From UBA7803 sp036381275 (GTDB taxonomy: Bacteria; Pseudomonadota; Gammaproteobacteria; Pseudomonadales; Azotimanducaceae): 64,000 nt of DNA. The position numbers and the translations under genes are program-made. The notes beneath the pieces were generated by a model. That model saw only the letters and a list, made by a program, of their open reading frames with translations. It had not been told where the DNA came from and made no database searches. The stretch is from NCBI GenBank assembly GCA_036381275.1, contig DASVDC010000041.1, positions 46,020-110,019 of the forward strand, given 5' to 3'. Positions 50,708 to 58,811 of this stretch are shown here, piece by piece; position 1 is the stretch's first letter, and each line of letters starts with the position of its first letter.

Positions 50708-51772
50708 CTACGCGGCGGTCGCTTCCAGCATCCCCTTCAGATTCGAGCGACCGTTCTCGAAGCGCTCGCCGAAACCGGCCGAGCGCACGCGCTTCACGTA
50801 CTCCTGGAGCTGACGCTTGCGGATCGCGATCAGCTTGCGGAAGCCCTCGTCGTGGTGCGCCTTGCCGCCGCCGAGCAGGATCGCGAGCGCTTCGGAGCTG
50901 ATGGTGCGGTTGCCCGCCGGATTCTGCGAACCGGCCAGGATCTGCCGCTCCGCTTCGTCGAGGTAGCACTCGATTTCCTCGCGCCGTTCCGGCGCGGTTT
51001 CCGCCATGTAGCGCATGTGCATCACGCCGAACGCGACGTGCCGCGCCTCGTCCTGCGCACAGAGCCGGTAGATCGCCTTCTCGGCCTCGTTGTACGCCAT
51101 CAGCTCACCCATCCGGAAGATCGTCAGCACCGCGCCTTCGCCGGATATGTGCAGCCGCGACGACATCTCGGTGAAGTCGCGGGCGAGATCGATGCTGCCG
51201 ACCACGCCGGCGGTGCCGCCGGTCGCACTCATCAGGCCGCCGCCGTTCGCGAGCGCCCGCTTGCGGAACACGTCCATGTGCCGCGACTCGTCCATCACCT
51301 GCGCGAGCAGGCAATTGCGCGGCTCGAAGTAATCGGGCGTGGTCTGCGATATCCAGCGCGCCGGCACATCGCCCGCGACGAATTCCACTTCGGTGAGGAA
51401 CGTGGCGAGCTGACACTCCGCCTGCTCGATGTCGTCCGGCAGCGGACGGATCGTGTGCCACGGCACGTCGGTGGCGGAGCTCCACTGCCGCTGCAGCGCT
51501 TCCTCGTACAGGAACGATGCGTTCTCGAGCCAGATCTCGCTCTTCGTGCGCACCGAGTACCCGCCCACGCGGTAGGAGCGCGGGCGCGCGGCCGCGCCGC
51601 GGGGCCGGCCGGTCATGTTGTCGCTGAAATCGGGCGTCTCGCCGTAGCTGCCGATCTGGATGTCGGCCAAGGTCAGACCCTGCTTGCCCGGGCGGGCGCG
51701 GGTGCCCCACTCGCCCTGGCGCTCCATCCAACCCAGGTCCAGCGTTTCGCCGGCGGTCACTGCGTCGCTCAT
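50708..51772 (-). CDS. Ferritin-like diiron oxygenase-type protein (cassette subunit 1)
   Basis: 354 residues. A complete carboxylate-bridged diiron set is present: Glu in TEVEF (128/130), Glu162 and His165 in DESRH, Glu212 in GEGAV, Glu242 and His245 in DEARH. The paired DExRH motifs, about 80 residues apart, are the pattern of multicomponent monooxygenase alpha subunits (MmoX, toluene monooxygenase), but the protein is much shorter. It probably activates O2 to oxidise an organic or lipid-like substrate. It starts the four-gene cassette; the next gene follows after 27 bp. No reductase or ferredoxin is nearby. Confidence 0.86.
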   Translation of the reverse strand: MSDAVTAGETLDLGWMERQGEWGTRARPGKQGLTLADIQIGSYGETPDFSDNMTGRPRGAAARPRSYRVGGYSVRTKSEIWLENASFLYEEALQRQWSSATDVPWHTIRPLPDDIEQAECQLATFLTEVEFVAGDVPARWISQTTPDYFEPRNCLLAQVMDESRHMDVFRKRALANGGGLMSATGGTAGVVGSIDLARDFTEMSSRLHISGEGAVLTIFRMGELMAYNEAEKAIYRLCAQDEARHVAFGVMHMRYMAETAPERREEIECYLDEAERQILAGSQNPAGNRTISSEALAILLGGGKAHHDEGFRKLIAIRKRQLQEYVKRVRSAGFGERFENGRSNLKGMLEATAA

Positions 51773-51870
51773 CGCGGGCTCTCCCCTTCGCGATCGCGTC
51801 GGTACTCGCGGATAGCTGCTAGTTGTAACGTAACTGGGCGAGAGTCGCCACCATCCGCTACGCTGCGCGG

Positions 51871-52287
51871 ATGGACGACACCACCTTCGAGCTGCATCCG
51901 CGCCTCGCCGCGGACGCCCGGCCGATCGGCGACCTCGCGCTCAGCCGGGCGCTGCTGATGGACGACCGGCGCTTCCGTTGGGTGATCCTGGTGCCGCGGC
52001 TGCCCGGGCTGCGGGAGCTGCACGACCTGCCGCCGACGCACCGCCTGGCGCTCTTCGGCGAGGTCGAGGCGGTGTCCCGGGCGCTGCTCGACCACTGCGG
52101 CGCCCGGAAGATCAACGTCGGCGCGCTGGGCAACCTGGTGCCCCAGCTCCACGTGCACGTCGTCGGCCGCGAGCCGGGGGACGCCGCCTGGCCGGGCCCG
52201 GTATGGGGCTTCGGAACCGGGCAGCCGTACCCCGACGACGAGCTGCAGCCGCTGCTCGAGCGGCTGCGGACGCTGCTGGTTCCCTAG
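51871..52287 (+). CDS. HIT-family nucleotide-binding protein
   Basis: 138 residues with the histidine triad region LVPQLHVHVVGREPGD and the upstream core FRWVILVPRLPGL. HIT proteins hydrolyse or transfer nucleoside phosphates; this looks like the short hydrolase type. The gene is divergent from the diiron cassette, sharing a 98-bp intergenic region. ATG start. Confidence 0.88.
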   Translation: MDDTTFELHPRLAADARPIGDLALSRALLMDDRRFRWVILVPRLPGLRELHDLPPTHRLALFGEVEAVSRALLDHCGARKINVGALGNLVPQLHVHVVGREPGDAAWPGPVWGFGTGQPYPDDELQPLLERLRTLLVP

Positions 52288-52305
52288 CGCCTCACGGCTC
52301 TTCCC

Positions 52306-52512
52306 ATGCAGCAGCCCATCGTCGGTTTCCACCTCGACCGGGAGAATCATTGGGTCGCAGAGCTCGCCTGCGGCCACGATCAGCACGTGCGTCACGACCC
52401 GCCCTGGACGGAGCGGCCGTGGGTGGTCACCGAGGCCGGGCGCCGCGGCCGGATCGGGCACCTGCTGAACTGCAGGAAATGCGACGCCGGGGCGCCGCCG
52501 GATCGACCGTAG
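52306..52512 (+). CDS. DUF3565 family protein
   Basis: 68 residues matching DUF3565: IVGFHLDRENHWVAELACGH, QHVRHDPPWTERPWVVT and LLNCRKCDAG. The Cys and His residues (CGHDQH, CRKC) suggest a zinc site. Function is unknown. It ends opposite the C-terminal codons of the MocR-type gene, an 86-bp antisense overlap; the family match makes me believe it is real. It lies 18 bp after the HIT gene. Confidence 0.82.
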   Translation: MQQPIVGFHLDRENHWVAELACGHDQHVRHDPPWTERPWVVTEAGRRGRIGHLLNCRKCDAGAPPDRP

Positions 52513-53938
52513 CGGCGGCAGCGCCGATCGCGTCCGCGAGGCGCTCGACGTGCTCGAGCGCCCGGTCGGCCGGGATGTTGGTGAAGCCGAGCAGCAGCCC
52601 CCGGAGCAGCGGCTGCTCGACGGCGGTGCGGCTCAGCGCTTCCGGCGCCAGCCCCCGGGCGCGGGCGGCGCGGACGAGCGCCATGTCGTCTTCCTCCGGA
52701 TCCAGACGCGCCAGCAGGTGCATCCCGCCGGCCTGCAGCTCGAGCCGGAAGCGCCCGCCGAAGACCTCGCGCAGCGCCTCCGCGAGCGCCTGCCGGCGGC
52801 GGGCGTACAGCGCGCGCATCCGGCGGATATGGCGCGCGAAGTGCCCGTCCCGCATGAACTCGGCGACCACCGCTTCCACCCAGAGCGGCCGGTCCGGGTG
52901 CAGGTCGCGGCAGAGCTGCTGGAAGGTCGGCGCGAGCCGCTCCGGCACCACGAGATAGGCCAGACGCAGACCCGGAAACAGCACCTTGCTGAACGTGCCG
53001 ACATAGAGCACGCGGCCGTCCCGGTCGAGGCTCTTCAGCGCCGGCAGCGGTAACCCGGTGTAGCGGTACTCGCTGTCGTAATCGTCTTCGACGATCCACG
53101 CATCGGCGCCGCGTGCCCACTCGAGCAGCTCGAGGCGCCGCGGCAGACGCAGCGAGACCCCGAGCGGCATCTGGTGCGACGGCGTGACCAGCGCGAGCCG
53201 GGCCTGCGGGGCGCGCGCGACCCCGGCGTCGACGTCGAGACCCTGATCGTCCACCGGCACCGGCACGATCGTGAGCCCCGCGGCCGCGAGCGCCTGCCGC
53301 GCGCGGAAATAGCCGGGATCCTCCACCCAGACCGTCTCGCCCGGCTGCGTGAGCGCCCGGCTGATCAGCCCCAGCGCGGCCTGGAACCCGCTGGTGATCA
53401 GGAGCTGGTCGGGCTCGCACTCGATGCCGCGCCCGACCGCGAGGTACTTCAGGATTTCCTCCCTGAGCAGCGGATCGCCCGCAGGGTCCGGATAATCCAT
53501 CGCGGCGAGCGACAGTCCGCGCGCCTGGCGGGTCGCGAGCCGGGTCCAGAGCTTGCGCGGGAAGGCGTCCAGCGCCGGCAGTCCGAGCTGGAACGGCCGC
53601 GGCAAGCCCCTCGGCTCCACGGACCGCCGCCGGTTCCCCGATGCGGCCGCCCGGGGCCGGTGCAGCAGCGCGGTCCGGAGCCCCGTGGCCACCGTCGTGC
53701 CGGCGGCGCCGCGGGCGACCAGGTATCCCTCCGCCGCGAGCGCCGCGTAGGCCCCGTCGACCGTCCCGCGCGCGACGCCGAGCTGGTTCGCGAGCGCCCG
53801 GGCGGACGGCAGCCGGTCGCCCGGCCGCAGCACGTCCCGAGCGATCGCGTCCCTCAGGCGCTCGTAGATCTGCCGACGCAGCGGCACGGCACTGCGCCGA
53901 TCCACCGACAGCGACCCGAGTTCCGGCATCCTGCCCAT
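52427..53938 (-). CDS. MocR/PdxR-type regulator (GntR HTH fused to aminotransferase domain)
   Basis: 503 residues. The N-terminal GntR winged helix reads RPGDRLPSARALANQLGVAR and TVDGAYAALAAEGYL; residues 110-470 form a fold-type I aminotransferase with the PLP Lys in VGTFSKVLFPGLRL and the Asp in WIVEDDYDSEYRY. The last 30 residues are Arg-rich and overlap DUF3565 on the other strand. It probably regulates the divergent AhpD-like/cupin operon through the inverted repeat at 53940-53985. The ligand is unknown. Confidence 0.9.
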   Translation of the reverse strand: MGRMPELGSLSVDRRSAVPLRRQIYERLRDAIARDVLRPGDRLPSARALANQLGVARGTVDGAYAALAAEGYLVARGAAGTTVATGLRTALLHRPRAAASGNRRRSVEPRGLPRPFQLGLPALDAFPRKLWTRLATRQARGLSLAAMDYPDPAGDPLLREEILKYLAVGRGIECEPDQLLITSGFQAALGLISRALTQPGETVWVEDPGYFRARQALAAAGLTIVPVPVDDQGLDVDAGVARAPQARLALVTPSHQMPLGVSLRLPRRLELLEWARGADAWIVEDDYDSEYRYTGLPLPALKSLDRDGRVLYVGTFSKVLFPGLRLAYLVVPERLAPTFQQLCRDLHPDRPLWVEAVVAEFMRDGHFARHIRRMRALYARRRQALAEALREVFGGRFRLELQAGGMHLLARLDPEEDDMALVRAARARGLAPEALSRTAVEQPLLRGLLLGFTNIPADRALEHVERLADAIGAAAATVDPAAPRRRISCSSAGARSGRGARPR

Positions 53939-53939
53939 C

Positions 53940-53985
53940 TTGGCCCAAGCGAGATCGCAGAAAATGGCACTTTATCATGGGCCAA
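53940..53985. promoter_or_regulatory. MocR operator, inverted repeat
   Basis: TTGGCCCA (53940-53947) and TGGGCCAA (53978-53985) form a perfect 8-bp inverted repeat with a 30-bp spacer, exactly between the MocR start and the AhpD-like gene. The segment TTTATCAT between the arms could be a -10 region for the plus-strand gene. Assignment to this MocR protein is by position. Confidence 0.6.
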
Positions 53986-54035
53986 TGGCGCATCAGACTC
54001 CCGCCCGACAAGTTGGCGAAGTCGAGGAGTAAGCA

Positions 54036-54530
54036 GTGATGCAGGCACGATTGAACGCGTTCGAGGTCGCCCCCGCCGCGATCGAGGCGGTGCGCGGCGT
54101 GGAGAAGTACATCCGCGGCTGCGGCCTGGAGGAGAGTCTGATCCACCTGGTCAAGATGCGGGCCTCGCAGATCAACGGCTGCGCGTTCTGCCTCGACATG
54201 CACAGCCGGGACGCGCGCCGGCACGGCGAGACCGAGCAACGTCTGTATCTGCTCGGCGCGTGGCGCGAGTCGTCGCTGTTCAGCGCCCGGGAGCGCGCCG
54301 CGCTCGCCTGGACCGAGGCGCTGACCCGGGTCGCCGACACCCACGCGCCCGATGCCGACTACGAGGCGGTGCGCGCCGAGTTCCGCGACCAGGAGCTGGT
54401 GAACCTGACCACGCTGATCGGTCTGATCAATCTGTGGAACCGGATCGCGATCGGCTTCCGCACCCCGCACCCGGTGGACGCCGCGGCGGGGCGGAGCAGC
54501 CTGAGCGACCTGAAGGAGAAGCGAGCATGA
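54036..54530 (+). CDS. Carboxymuconolactone decarboxylase family protein (AhpD-like)
   Basis: 164 residues. The redox motif is CAFCLDMHSRDARR, with the CxxC and following His used in AhpD-type peroxidase partners. The rest is the helical family core (LIHLVKMRASQINGCAFC, RERAALAWTEALTRV). It may remove peroxides or organic toxicants. It ends in ATGA overlap with the cupin gene, so the two are coupled. It is divergent from the MocR regulator. Confidence 0.9.
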   Translation: MMQARLNAFEVAPAAIEAVRGVEKYIRGCGLEESLIHLVKMRASQINGCAFCLDMHSRDARRHGETEQRLYLLGAWRESSLFSARERAALAWTEALTRVADTHAPDADYEAVRAEFRDQELVNLTTLIGLINLWNRIAIGFRTPHPVDAAAGRSSLSDLKEKRA

Positions 54531-54946
54531 CCGCCTTCCCTCGCGCCGCCGCGCTGGCCGCGGCGCTGGCGCTGCTGCCGGTGCCTGCGTCCGCCGACCC
54601 GGGCGGCCGCGCCTACCAGACCTTCCAGCAGCCGTTGCCGAACGTGCCGGGCAAGACCCTGACCGCCGTGGTGGTGGAGTACCCGCCGGGCGGGACGACG
54701 CCGCCGCACCGCCACGCGCCGTCCGGCTTCGTGTTCGCCTACGTGCTGGAGGGCTCGATCCGGTCGAAGGTCGGCGACGCGCCCGTGCGAATCTATCGGG
54801 CGGGGGAGTCCTGGTACGAGAATCCGGGTGATCACCACGTCGTCAGCGAGAACGCGAGTGAGACCCAGCCGGCGCGGCTGCTGGCGGTGTTCGTCGCGGA
54901 CGACGGTGAGACGCTGACGACGCTGGACGGTGAGTCGGCCGACTGA
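54527..54946 (+). CDS. Exported cupin protein
   Basis: 139 residues with a signal peptide (LAAALALLPVPASA). The cupin metal site is PPGGTTPPHRHAPSGF and the second motif GESWYENPGDHHVVSEN, so both conserved His boxes are present. It is periplasmic and may bind or detoxify a small molecule with the AhpD-like partner. ATG overlaps the previous stop. No catalytic assignment can be made. Confidence 0.9.
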   Translation: MTAFPRAAALAAALALLPVPASADPGGRAYQTFQQPLPNVPGKTLTAVVVEYPPGGTTPPHRHAPSGFVFAYVLEGSIRSKVGDAPVRIYRAGESWYENPGDHHVVSENASETQPARLLAVFVADDGETLTTLDGESAD

Positions 54947-54994
54947 ACGACCCGGCCGGCGCGAAAATTTTCGGGCTCGGCCCTTGCCTTCGAG

Positions 54995-55011
54995 TGTTAC
55001 CAAAGGTAACA
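54995..55011. promoter_or_regulatory. Perfect 7-3-7 palindrome
   Basis: TGTTACC-AAA-GGTAACA lies 48 bp after the cupin stop in a 218-bp gap between convergent genes, an odd place for a promoter operator. It resembles TetR or GntR-type operators. It may be a remnant site or govern an unnoticed transcript. Confidence 0.5.
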
Positions 55012-55025
55012 TTGCGCGCAAAGGT

Positions 55026-55077
55026 CGGCGGGAGATACACCCCCCTCTCCCCTCCCCATCCCCCGTATCTCTCGCCG
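55026..55077. terminator. Inverted repeat with C-rich loop
   Basis: CGGCGGGAGATAC and GTATCTCTCGCCG match at 12 of 13 positions around a 26-nt C-rich loop. It lies in the 3'-3' gap between the cupin and thiolase genes and could end transcription or bind a protein. Further on, GCCCCG-CCCGGAT-CGGGGC (55130-55148) and GCCCCGGCGGGGC (about 55113) add two hairpins just past the thiolase stop. Confidence 0.45.
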
Positions 55078-55164
55078 GCTACCTATTCCCCCTGAAGCTG
55101 TGATACGCCGACGCCCCGGCGGGGCCGATGCCCCGCCCGGATCGGGGCTCTAGGCCGCACTCCC

Positions 55165-56394
55165 TCAGATACGCTCGAGGATCGTCGCGGTGCCCATGCC
55201 CCCGCCGGTGCACATCGCGACCAGCGCGGTCTGTTTGTCGAGGCGTTCCATCGTGTCGATGGCGGTGCCGATCAGCATGCCGCCAGTGGCGCCGATCGGG
55301 TGGCCCAGCGCGATCGCGCCGCCGTCCACGTTGACCACGTCGTGGGGCACGTCCATGTCCTTCATGAACTTCAGCACCACGGCCGCGAACGCCTCGTTGA
55401 TCTCCCACAGATCGATGTCGTTCTTTGTCATGCCTGCCTTCTTCAGGCAGTTCTGCGCGGCCGGTGCCGGAGCGGTCAACATGATCAGCGGCTCGGTGCC
55501 GGCGGTGGCCATCGCGCGGATCCGCGCGCGCGGCTTCAGGCCGTGGGCCTTCGCGAAGTCGGGGCTGACCACCAGCACGGCGCTGGCCCCGTCCACGACG
55601 CCGGACGAGTTGCCGGCGTGGTGCACGTGGTCGATCCGCTCGACCTGCGGGTAGCGGCGCTTGGCCATCTCGTCGAACGTCGCCGGGTAGCCTTCGGCCT
55701 GGTGCGCGCCCATCGCCTCGAACGACGGCTTCAGGCCCGCGAGGCTCTCGAGGGTCGTGCCGGGCCGAGGGTGCTCGTCACGATCGAGCGCCAACGTGCC
55801 GTCCTCGTTGTAGATCGGCACCAGCGCGTTGCGGAAGCGGCCTTCCTCGATCGAGGCCAGCGCCCGCGCCTGGCTCTCCACCGCGTAGCGGTCGCAATCC
55901 TCGCGGCTGAACCCTTCGATGGTCGCGATCAGGTCCGCGGAGATGCCCTGCGGGATCTGCGGGTGCAGCGCCAGCAGGTGCTCGTTGTTCGCGTGGAAGC
56001 CGTTCGCGTGCAGCGGCGCGTAGCGCGACATGAACTCGACGCCGCCGGCGACCACCGCCTCCTGCTGACCCGACATCACGCCCATCGCGGCGAAGTTCAC
56101 CGCCTGCTGGCCGCTGCCGCAGAAGCGGTGCAGCGTCACGCCGGTGACCGAGATCGGCCAGCCGGCGTCGAGCACCGACATCCGCGCGATGTCGTGCGCG
56201 TGGTCGCCGCTGCCCGCGCCGCAGCCCGCCACGACGTCCTCGATCTCGGCCGGGTCGAAGCCCACCTTGTCCTTCAGGCCGTTCAGCACCTGCGCCATGC
56301 AGCGCTGCGGATGGATGTGGCTCAGGCTCCCGACCCCGGGCTTGCCGCGGCCGCGCGGCGATCGCACCGCGTCGATGATCCAGGCTTCACGCAT
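55165..56394 (-). CDS. Acetyl-CoA C-acyltransferase (thiolase)
   Basis: 409 residues. The nucleophile Cys is in HRFCGSGQQAVN, the catalytic His in GGAIALGHPIGATGG and the second Cys in CTGGGMGTA, all in order. It joins or cleaves acyl-CoA units in fatty acid degradation or polyhydroxyalkanoate/ketone pathways. No fadB-like partner is adjacent. ATG start with GGGAGC upstream; the AT-rich AAAAATTGAAACGGATTTT just before may be its promoter. It fits with the other acyl-CoA enzymes in this window but is not in an operon with them. Confidence 0.94.
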   Translation of the reverse strand: MREAWIIDAVRSPRGRGKPGVGSLSHIHPQRCMAQVLNGLKDKVGFDPAEIEDVVAGCGAGSGDHAHDIARMSVLDAGWPISVTGVTLHRFCGSGQQAVNFAAMGVMSGQQEAVVAGGVEFMSRYAPLHANGFHANNEHLLALHPQIPQGISADLIATIEGFSREDCDRYAVESQARALASIEEGRFRNALVPIYNEDGTLALDRDEHPRPGTTLESLAGLKPSFEAMGAHQAEGYPATFDEMAKRRYPQVERIDHVHHAGNSSGVVDGASAVLVVSPDFAKAHGLKPRARIRAMATAGTEPLIMLTAPAPAAQNCLKKAGMTKNDIDLWEINEAFAAVVLKFMKDMDVPHDVVNVDGGAIALGHPIGATGGMLIGTAIDTMERLDKQTALVAMCTGGGMGTATILERI

Positions 56395-56439
56395 GTCGTT
56401 GCTCCCGTTCGTCCGACTGAAAAATTGAAACGGATTTTA

Positions 56440-57120
56440 TCACGAGTCGCCGCCCGCCAGCTCGATGGAGCCGCTCACCCAACCGTGAAAGGTGATCCGC
56501 CCGGGCACCGTGAGACCGGCGTGGCGAATCAGATCCACGGCCACCTCGAAGGCCTCGTCATCGTCGTCGATCACCCGGTAGCGGCAGACACCGTCGCCCG
56601 CGGCGAGCCGCGTGAGCCGGTACAGGTGCCGTCCGGTGTGCACCAGCCGCTCCGGCAGGCAGCTCGGCTGCACGAACAGCGCGCTCAACACGTCCGCGCC
56701 GTCCGGCGCCGGCCGTGGTTCGCGGTGCTTGCCGTTCTTCATCACCTGCAGGATCCGGTCGCGCACGCTCACCCGGCGCTCCTTGCCCCGGTCGGTCTCG
56801 ACGTAACTGAACTCGCGCAGCAGCGGTGCCGCCTCGGTGAGGGTGCCTTCGGCCTGAAAGCGGTTGCGCCAGCGGGTGACGCCCTCCATCCAGCCTTCCG
56901 ACGCGGCTTCACCTTCGATGCGGTAGCCGTCGGCGGCCACCGCCAGCCGCACCGTGGCCCGTCCCACCGGGGTGCCGGCGAGATACGCGCGGTAGCGCAG
57001 CGATACCGTCCGCTCGGGCTCCGGCACCGGCATGGGATCCGGTGGGGCGGCGTGCAGACCGGCGATGGCCAGCAGAGCGAGCGCGGCAGCCACGCCGACG
57101 CCGGTGAGCGGCCGATTCAC
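56440..57120 (-). CDS. DUF3108 family exported protein
   Basis: 226 residues, GTG start overlapping the HAD gene stop (GTGA). A signal peptide (VAAALALLAIAGLHA) precedes a beta-rich domain that fits DUF3108: LRYRAYLAGTPVGRATVRLA, YSYVETDRGKERR-like strands and HGWVSGSIELAGG. Function is unknown; the family is periplasmic or outer-membrane associated in gammaproteobacteria. It is likely cotranscribed with the HAD gene. Confidence 0.82.
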   Translation of the reverse strand: MNRPLTGVGVAAALALLAIAGLHAAPPDPMPVPEPERTVSLRYRAYLAGTPVGRATVRLAVAADGYRIEGEAASEGWMEGVTRWRNRFQAEGTLTEAAPLLREFSYVETDRGKERRVSVRDRILQVMKNGKHREPRPAPDGADVLSALFVQPSCLPERLVHTGRHLYRLTRLAAGDGVCRYRVIDDDDEAFEVAVDLIRHAGLTVPGRITFHGWVSGSIELAGGDS

Positions 57121-57905
57121 GCCGCGGCCGTACGCAGGTCACCCGGCGGCGCGAACACGAGGCAAGGCCAGCCGCGGGCGCGCGCGAGCCGCGCCATCGG
57201 GGGCTTCGGATTCACCACCACCGGCCGTCCGACCGCCTCGAGCAGCGGAAGGTCGTCGCTGGAGTCCGAATAGAAGTACGCCTGCGAGAGATCGGTCTGG
57301 CGCTGCTCCGCGAGCCGCTCCGCGGCGGACAGCTTGCCGACGCCGTAGCACGGCAGCGCCTTGCCGGTGATGTGGCCCTCCACCACCTCGAGCTCGGTAC
57401 AGCACAGGTCCTCGACGCCGAGACCGCGGGCGATCGGCTCCGCCTGGTAGCGCGTCGCGGAGGTGACGATCACGATGTGGTGACCCATTCCCCGGTGGGC
57501 ATCGATCAGCGCGCGCGCTTCGGCGTAGATCCACCCCTGCACCCGCAGCTCGAACGCGCGGCGGCCCATCTCCGCGAGCGCGCGTTCGGAGAGACCGGCC
57601 AGATCGCGCACGGTGGTGGTGAGCAGGTGGTGGTAGTCCGCGCGGCCGAGGCCGTAGCCGAGGAACGCGCCCGCGGAAGACAGCGCGCAGCGTAGTGTCA
57701 GGCTGCCGCTGCACAGCCGCTCCCACGCGAGCGCCATCACCGAATAACCGCGGATCAGCGTCCGGTCGAGATCGAAGTAGGCGATGATTCCGGGCTCGGA
57801 GCGCGCGTCCGCGAGGGTGCTGACGTATTCCTGGAAATCCGTCTGCACCACTTCGGATCCGCGCCGGAAGCGCACGCGCAGCGCCACGGCGTCAGCGACC
57901 CCCAC
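57117..57905 (-). CDS. HAD-IB family phosphatase
   Basis: 262 residues, GTG start. Motif I is FDLDRTLIRGYS, motif II VTSATRYQAEP and motif IV SDSSDDLPLLEAVG, giving a complete HAD active site. HAD-IB proteins resemble SerB and the N-terminal half of some lysophosphatidate acyltransferases; this one stands alone. Its substrate may be a phospholipid head group or phosphoserine-like compound. The first 35 residues are an extra N-terminal segment of uncertain reality. Confidence 0.87.
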   Translation of the reverse strand: MGVADAVALRVRFRRGSEVVQTDFQEYVSTLADARSEPGIIAYFDLDRTLIRGYSVMALAWERLCSGSLTLRCALSSAGAFLGYGLGRADYHHLLTTTVRDLAGLSERALAEMGRRAFELRVQGWIYAEARALIDAHRGMGHHIVIVTSATRYQAEPIARGLGVEDLCCTELEVVEGHITGKALPCYGVGKLSAAERLAEQRQTDLSQAYFYSDSSDDLPLLEAVGRPVVVNPKPPMARLARARGWPCLVFAPPGDLRTAAA

Positions 57906-58017
57906 CCGGAGTGACTGTCGGCATGATGCGTACGGATCCTCGCATAGGGCAAAAGAGAGTAAGACCGTCGGCCCCGTGGATCAAACCAGCGCGGCGCGCC
58001 GCTGGCGATGACGAAAA

Positions 58018-58797
58018 TCAACGAATCGACACGACCAGCGTCACGGCCCCGCCTTCCGGCAAGGGCCGGTAGCGCACCTGAACGGCTCCCGGGGGACCGG
58101 AACCCATGAACGACTGCTGCACGAACGCGGCGAGGAAATGTCCCACCGCGTAGCCGCAGAGCACGTCGGTCACGTAGTGTCGGCGCGCCTCCACCCGCGC
58201 CCAGCCGGAGCCGAGCGCGACGCCGTGCAGACCCACGCGCAGCGTGCCGTCCAGCCAGCCCGGCAGGCCGAGGTAGTCGAGATTGGCCCGCGCGAGCGTG
58301 GCGGCCGCGGACGCGGCGCCGGCGTGACCCGAGGTGAAGCTGCGCTCGTTGCTGCCGTCCGGGCGGCGCCGGTCCGCGAGCTCCTTGATGCCGTCGGTGA
58401 CCGCCCGCTCGAGCAGCAGGGCCCCGGCGCCGACGGCCAGCCCGCCGGCCTTGTCCGTGAGCGTCCGGCTCGGCGCGGCCAGCGCGGTGATCAGCCACGC
58501 CCCCTGCGCCACCCGCCGCAGATCGTCGCTGTCCGACTCCGCGTCGGCACCGAACAGCGGCGCCTGGTCCGCCCCCCAATCCGAGAGGTCCTCGTCCAGA
58601 TCACCGATGCTGAGCAACGCCGCCGCGGCGAGCGGCAACCAGGTGGCCGGCGAACGTGCCGCCGACGCGGCCGCCGAGCCGATGTCCGCGGCATCGGGTG
58701 CGCGTATCCCCCAGCTCGGATTCGCCTGCTGACTGATACAGCCGCCGAGCAGCGTCAGCGCCAGCAACGGCGCCGCGAGCCGCGACGCCGTGGGCAT
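58018..58797 (-). CDS. PAP2-superfamily phosphatase, lipoprotein
   Basis: 259 residues. Lipobox LLGGC marks a lipid-anchored start. The PAP2 signature is split as KELADRRRPDG, FTSGHAGAAS and ARVEARRHYVTDVLCGYAVG, with the catalytic His and Asp in place. The hydrophobic segments are weaker than in polytopic members. It should dephosphorylate a lipid or isoprenoid pyrophosphate in the envelope. It sits 14 bp before the DUF4340 gene on the same strand and may be in its transcript. Confidence 0.88.
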   Translation of the reverse strand: MPTASRLAAPLLALTLLGGCISQQANPSWGIRAPDAADIGSAAASAARSPATWLPLAAAALLSIGDLDEDLSDWGADQAPLFGADAESDSDDLRRVAQGAWLITALAAPSRTLTDKAGGLAVGAGALLLERAVTDGIKELADRRRPDGSNERSFTSGHAGAASAAATLARANLDYLGLPGWLDGTLRVGLHGVALGSGWARVEARRHYVTDVLCGYAVGHFLAAFVQQSFMGSGPPGAVQVRYRPLPEGGAVTLVVSIR

Positions 58798-58811
58798 GGG
58801 TCACCTCCGGA

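Noticed and set aside
49587..50969. Upstream extension of the SCP2-like frame through the ferritin-like gene
   Set aside because: The extension is the out-of-frame shadow of the ligand-less ferritin-like gene; AGGAGG plus GTG marks the true start at 49586.
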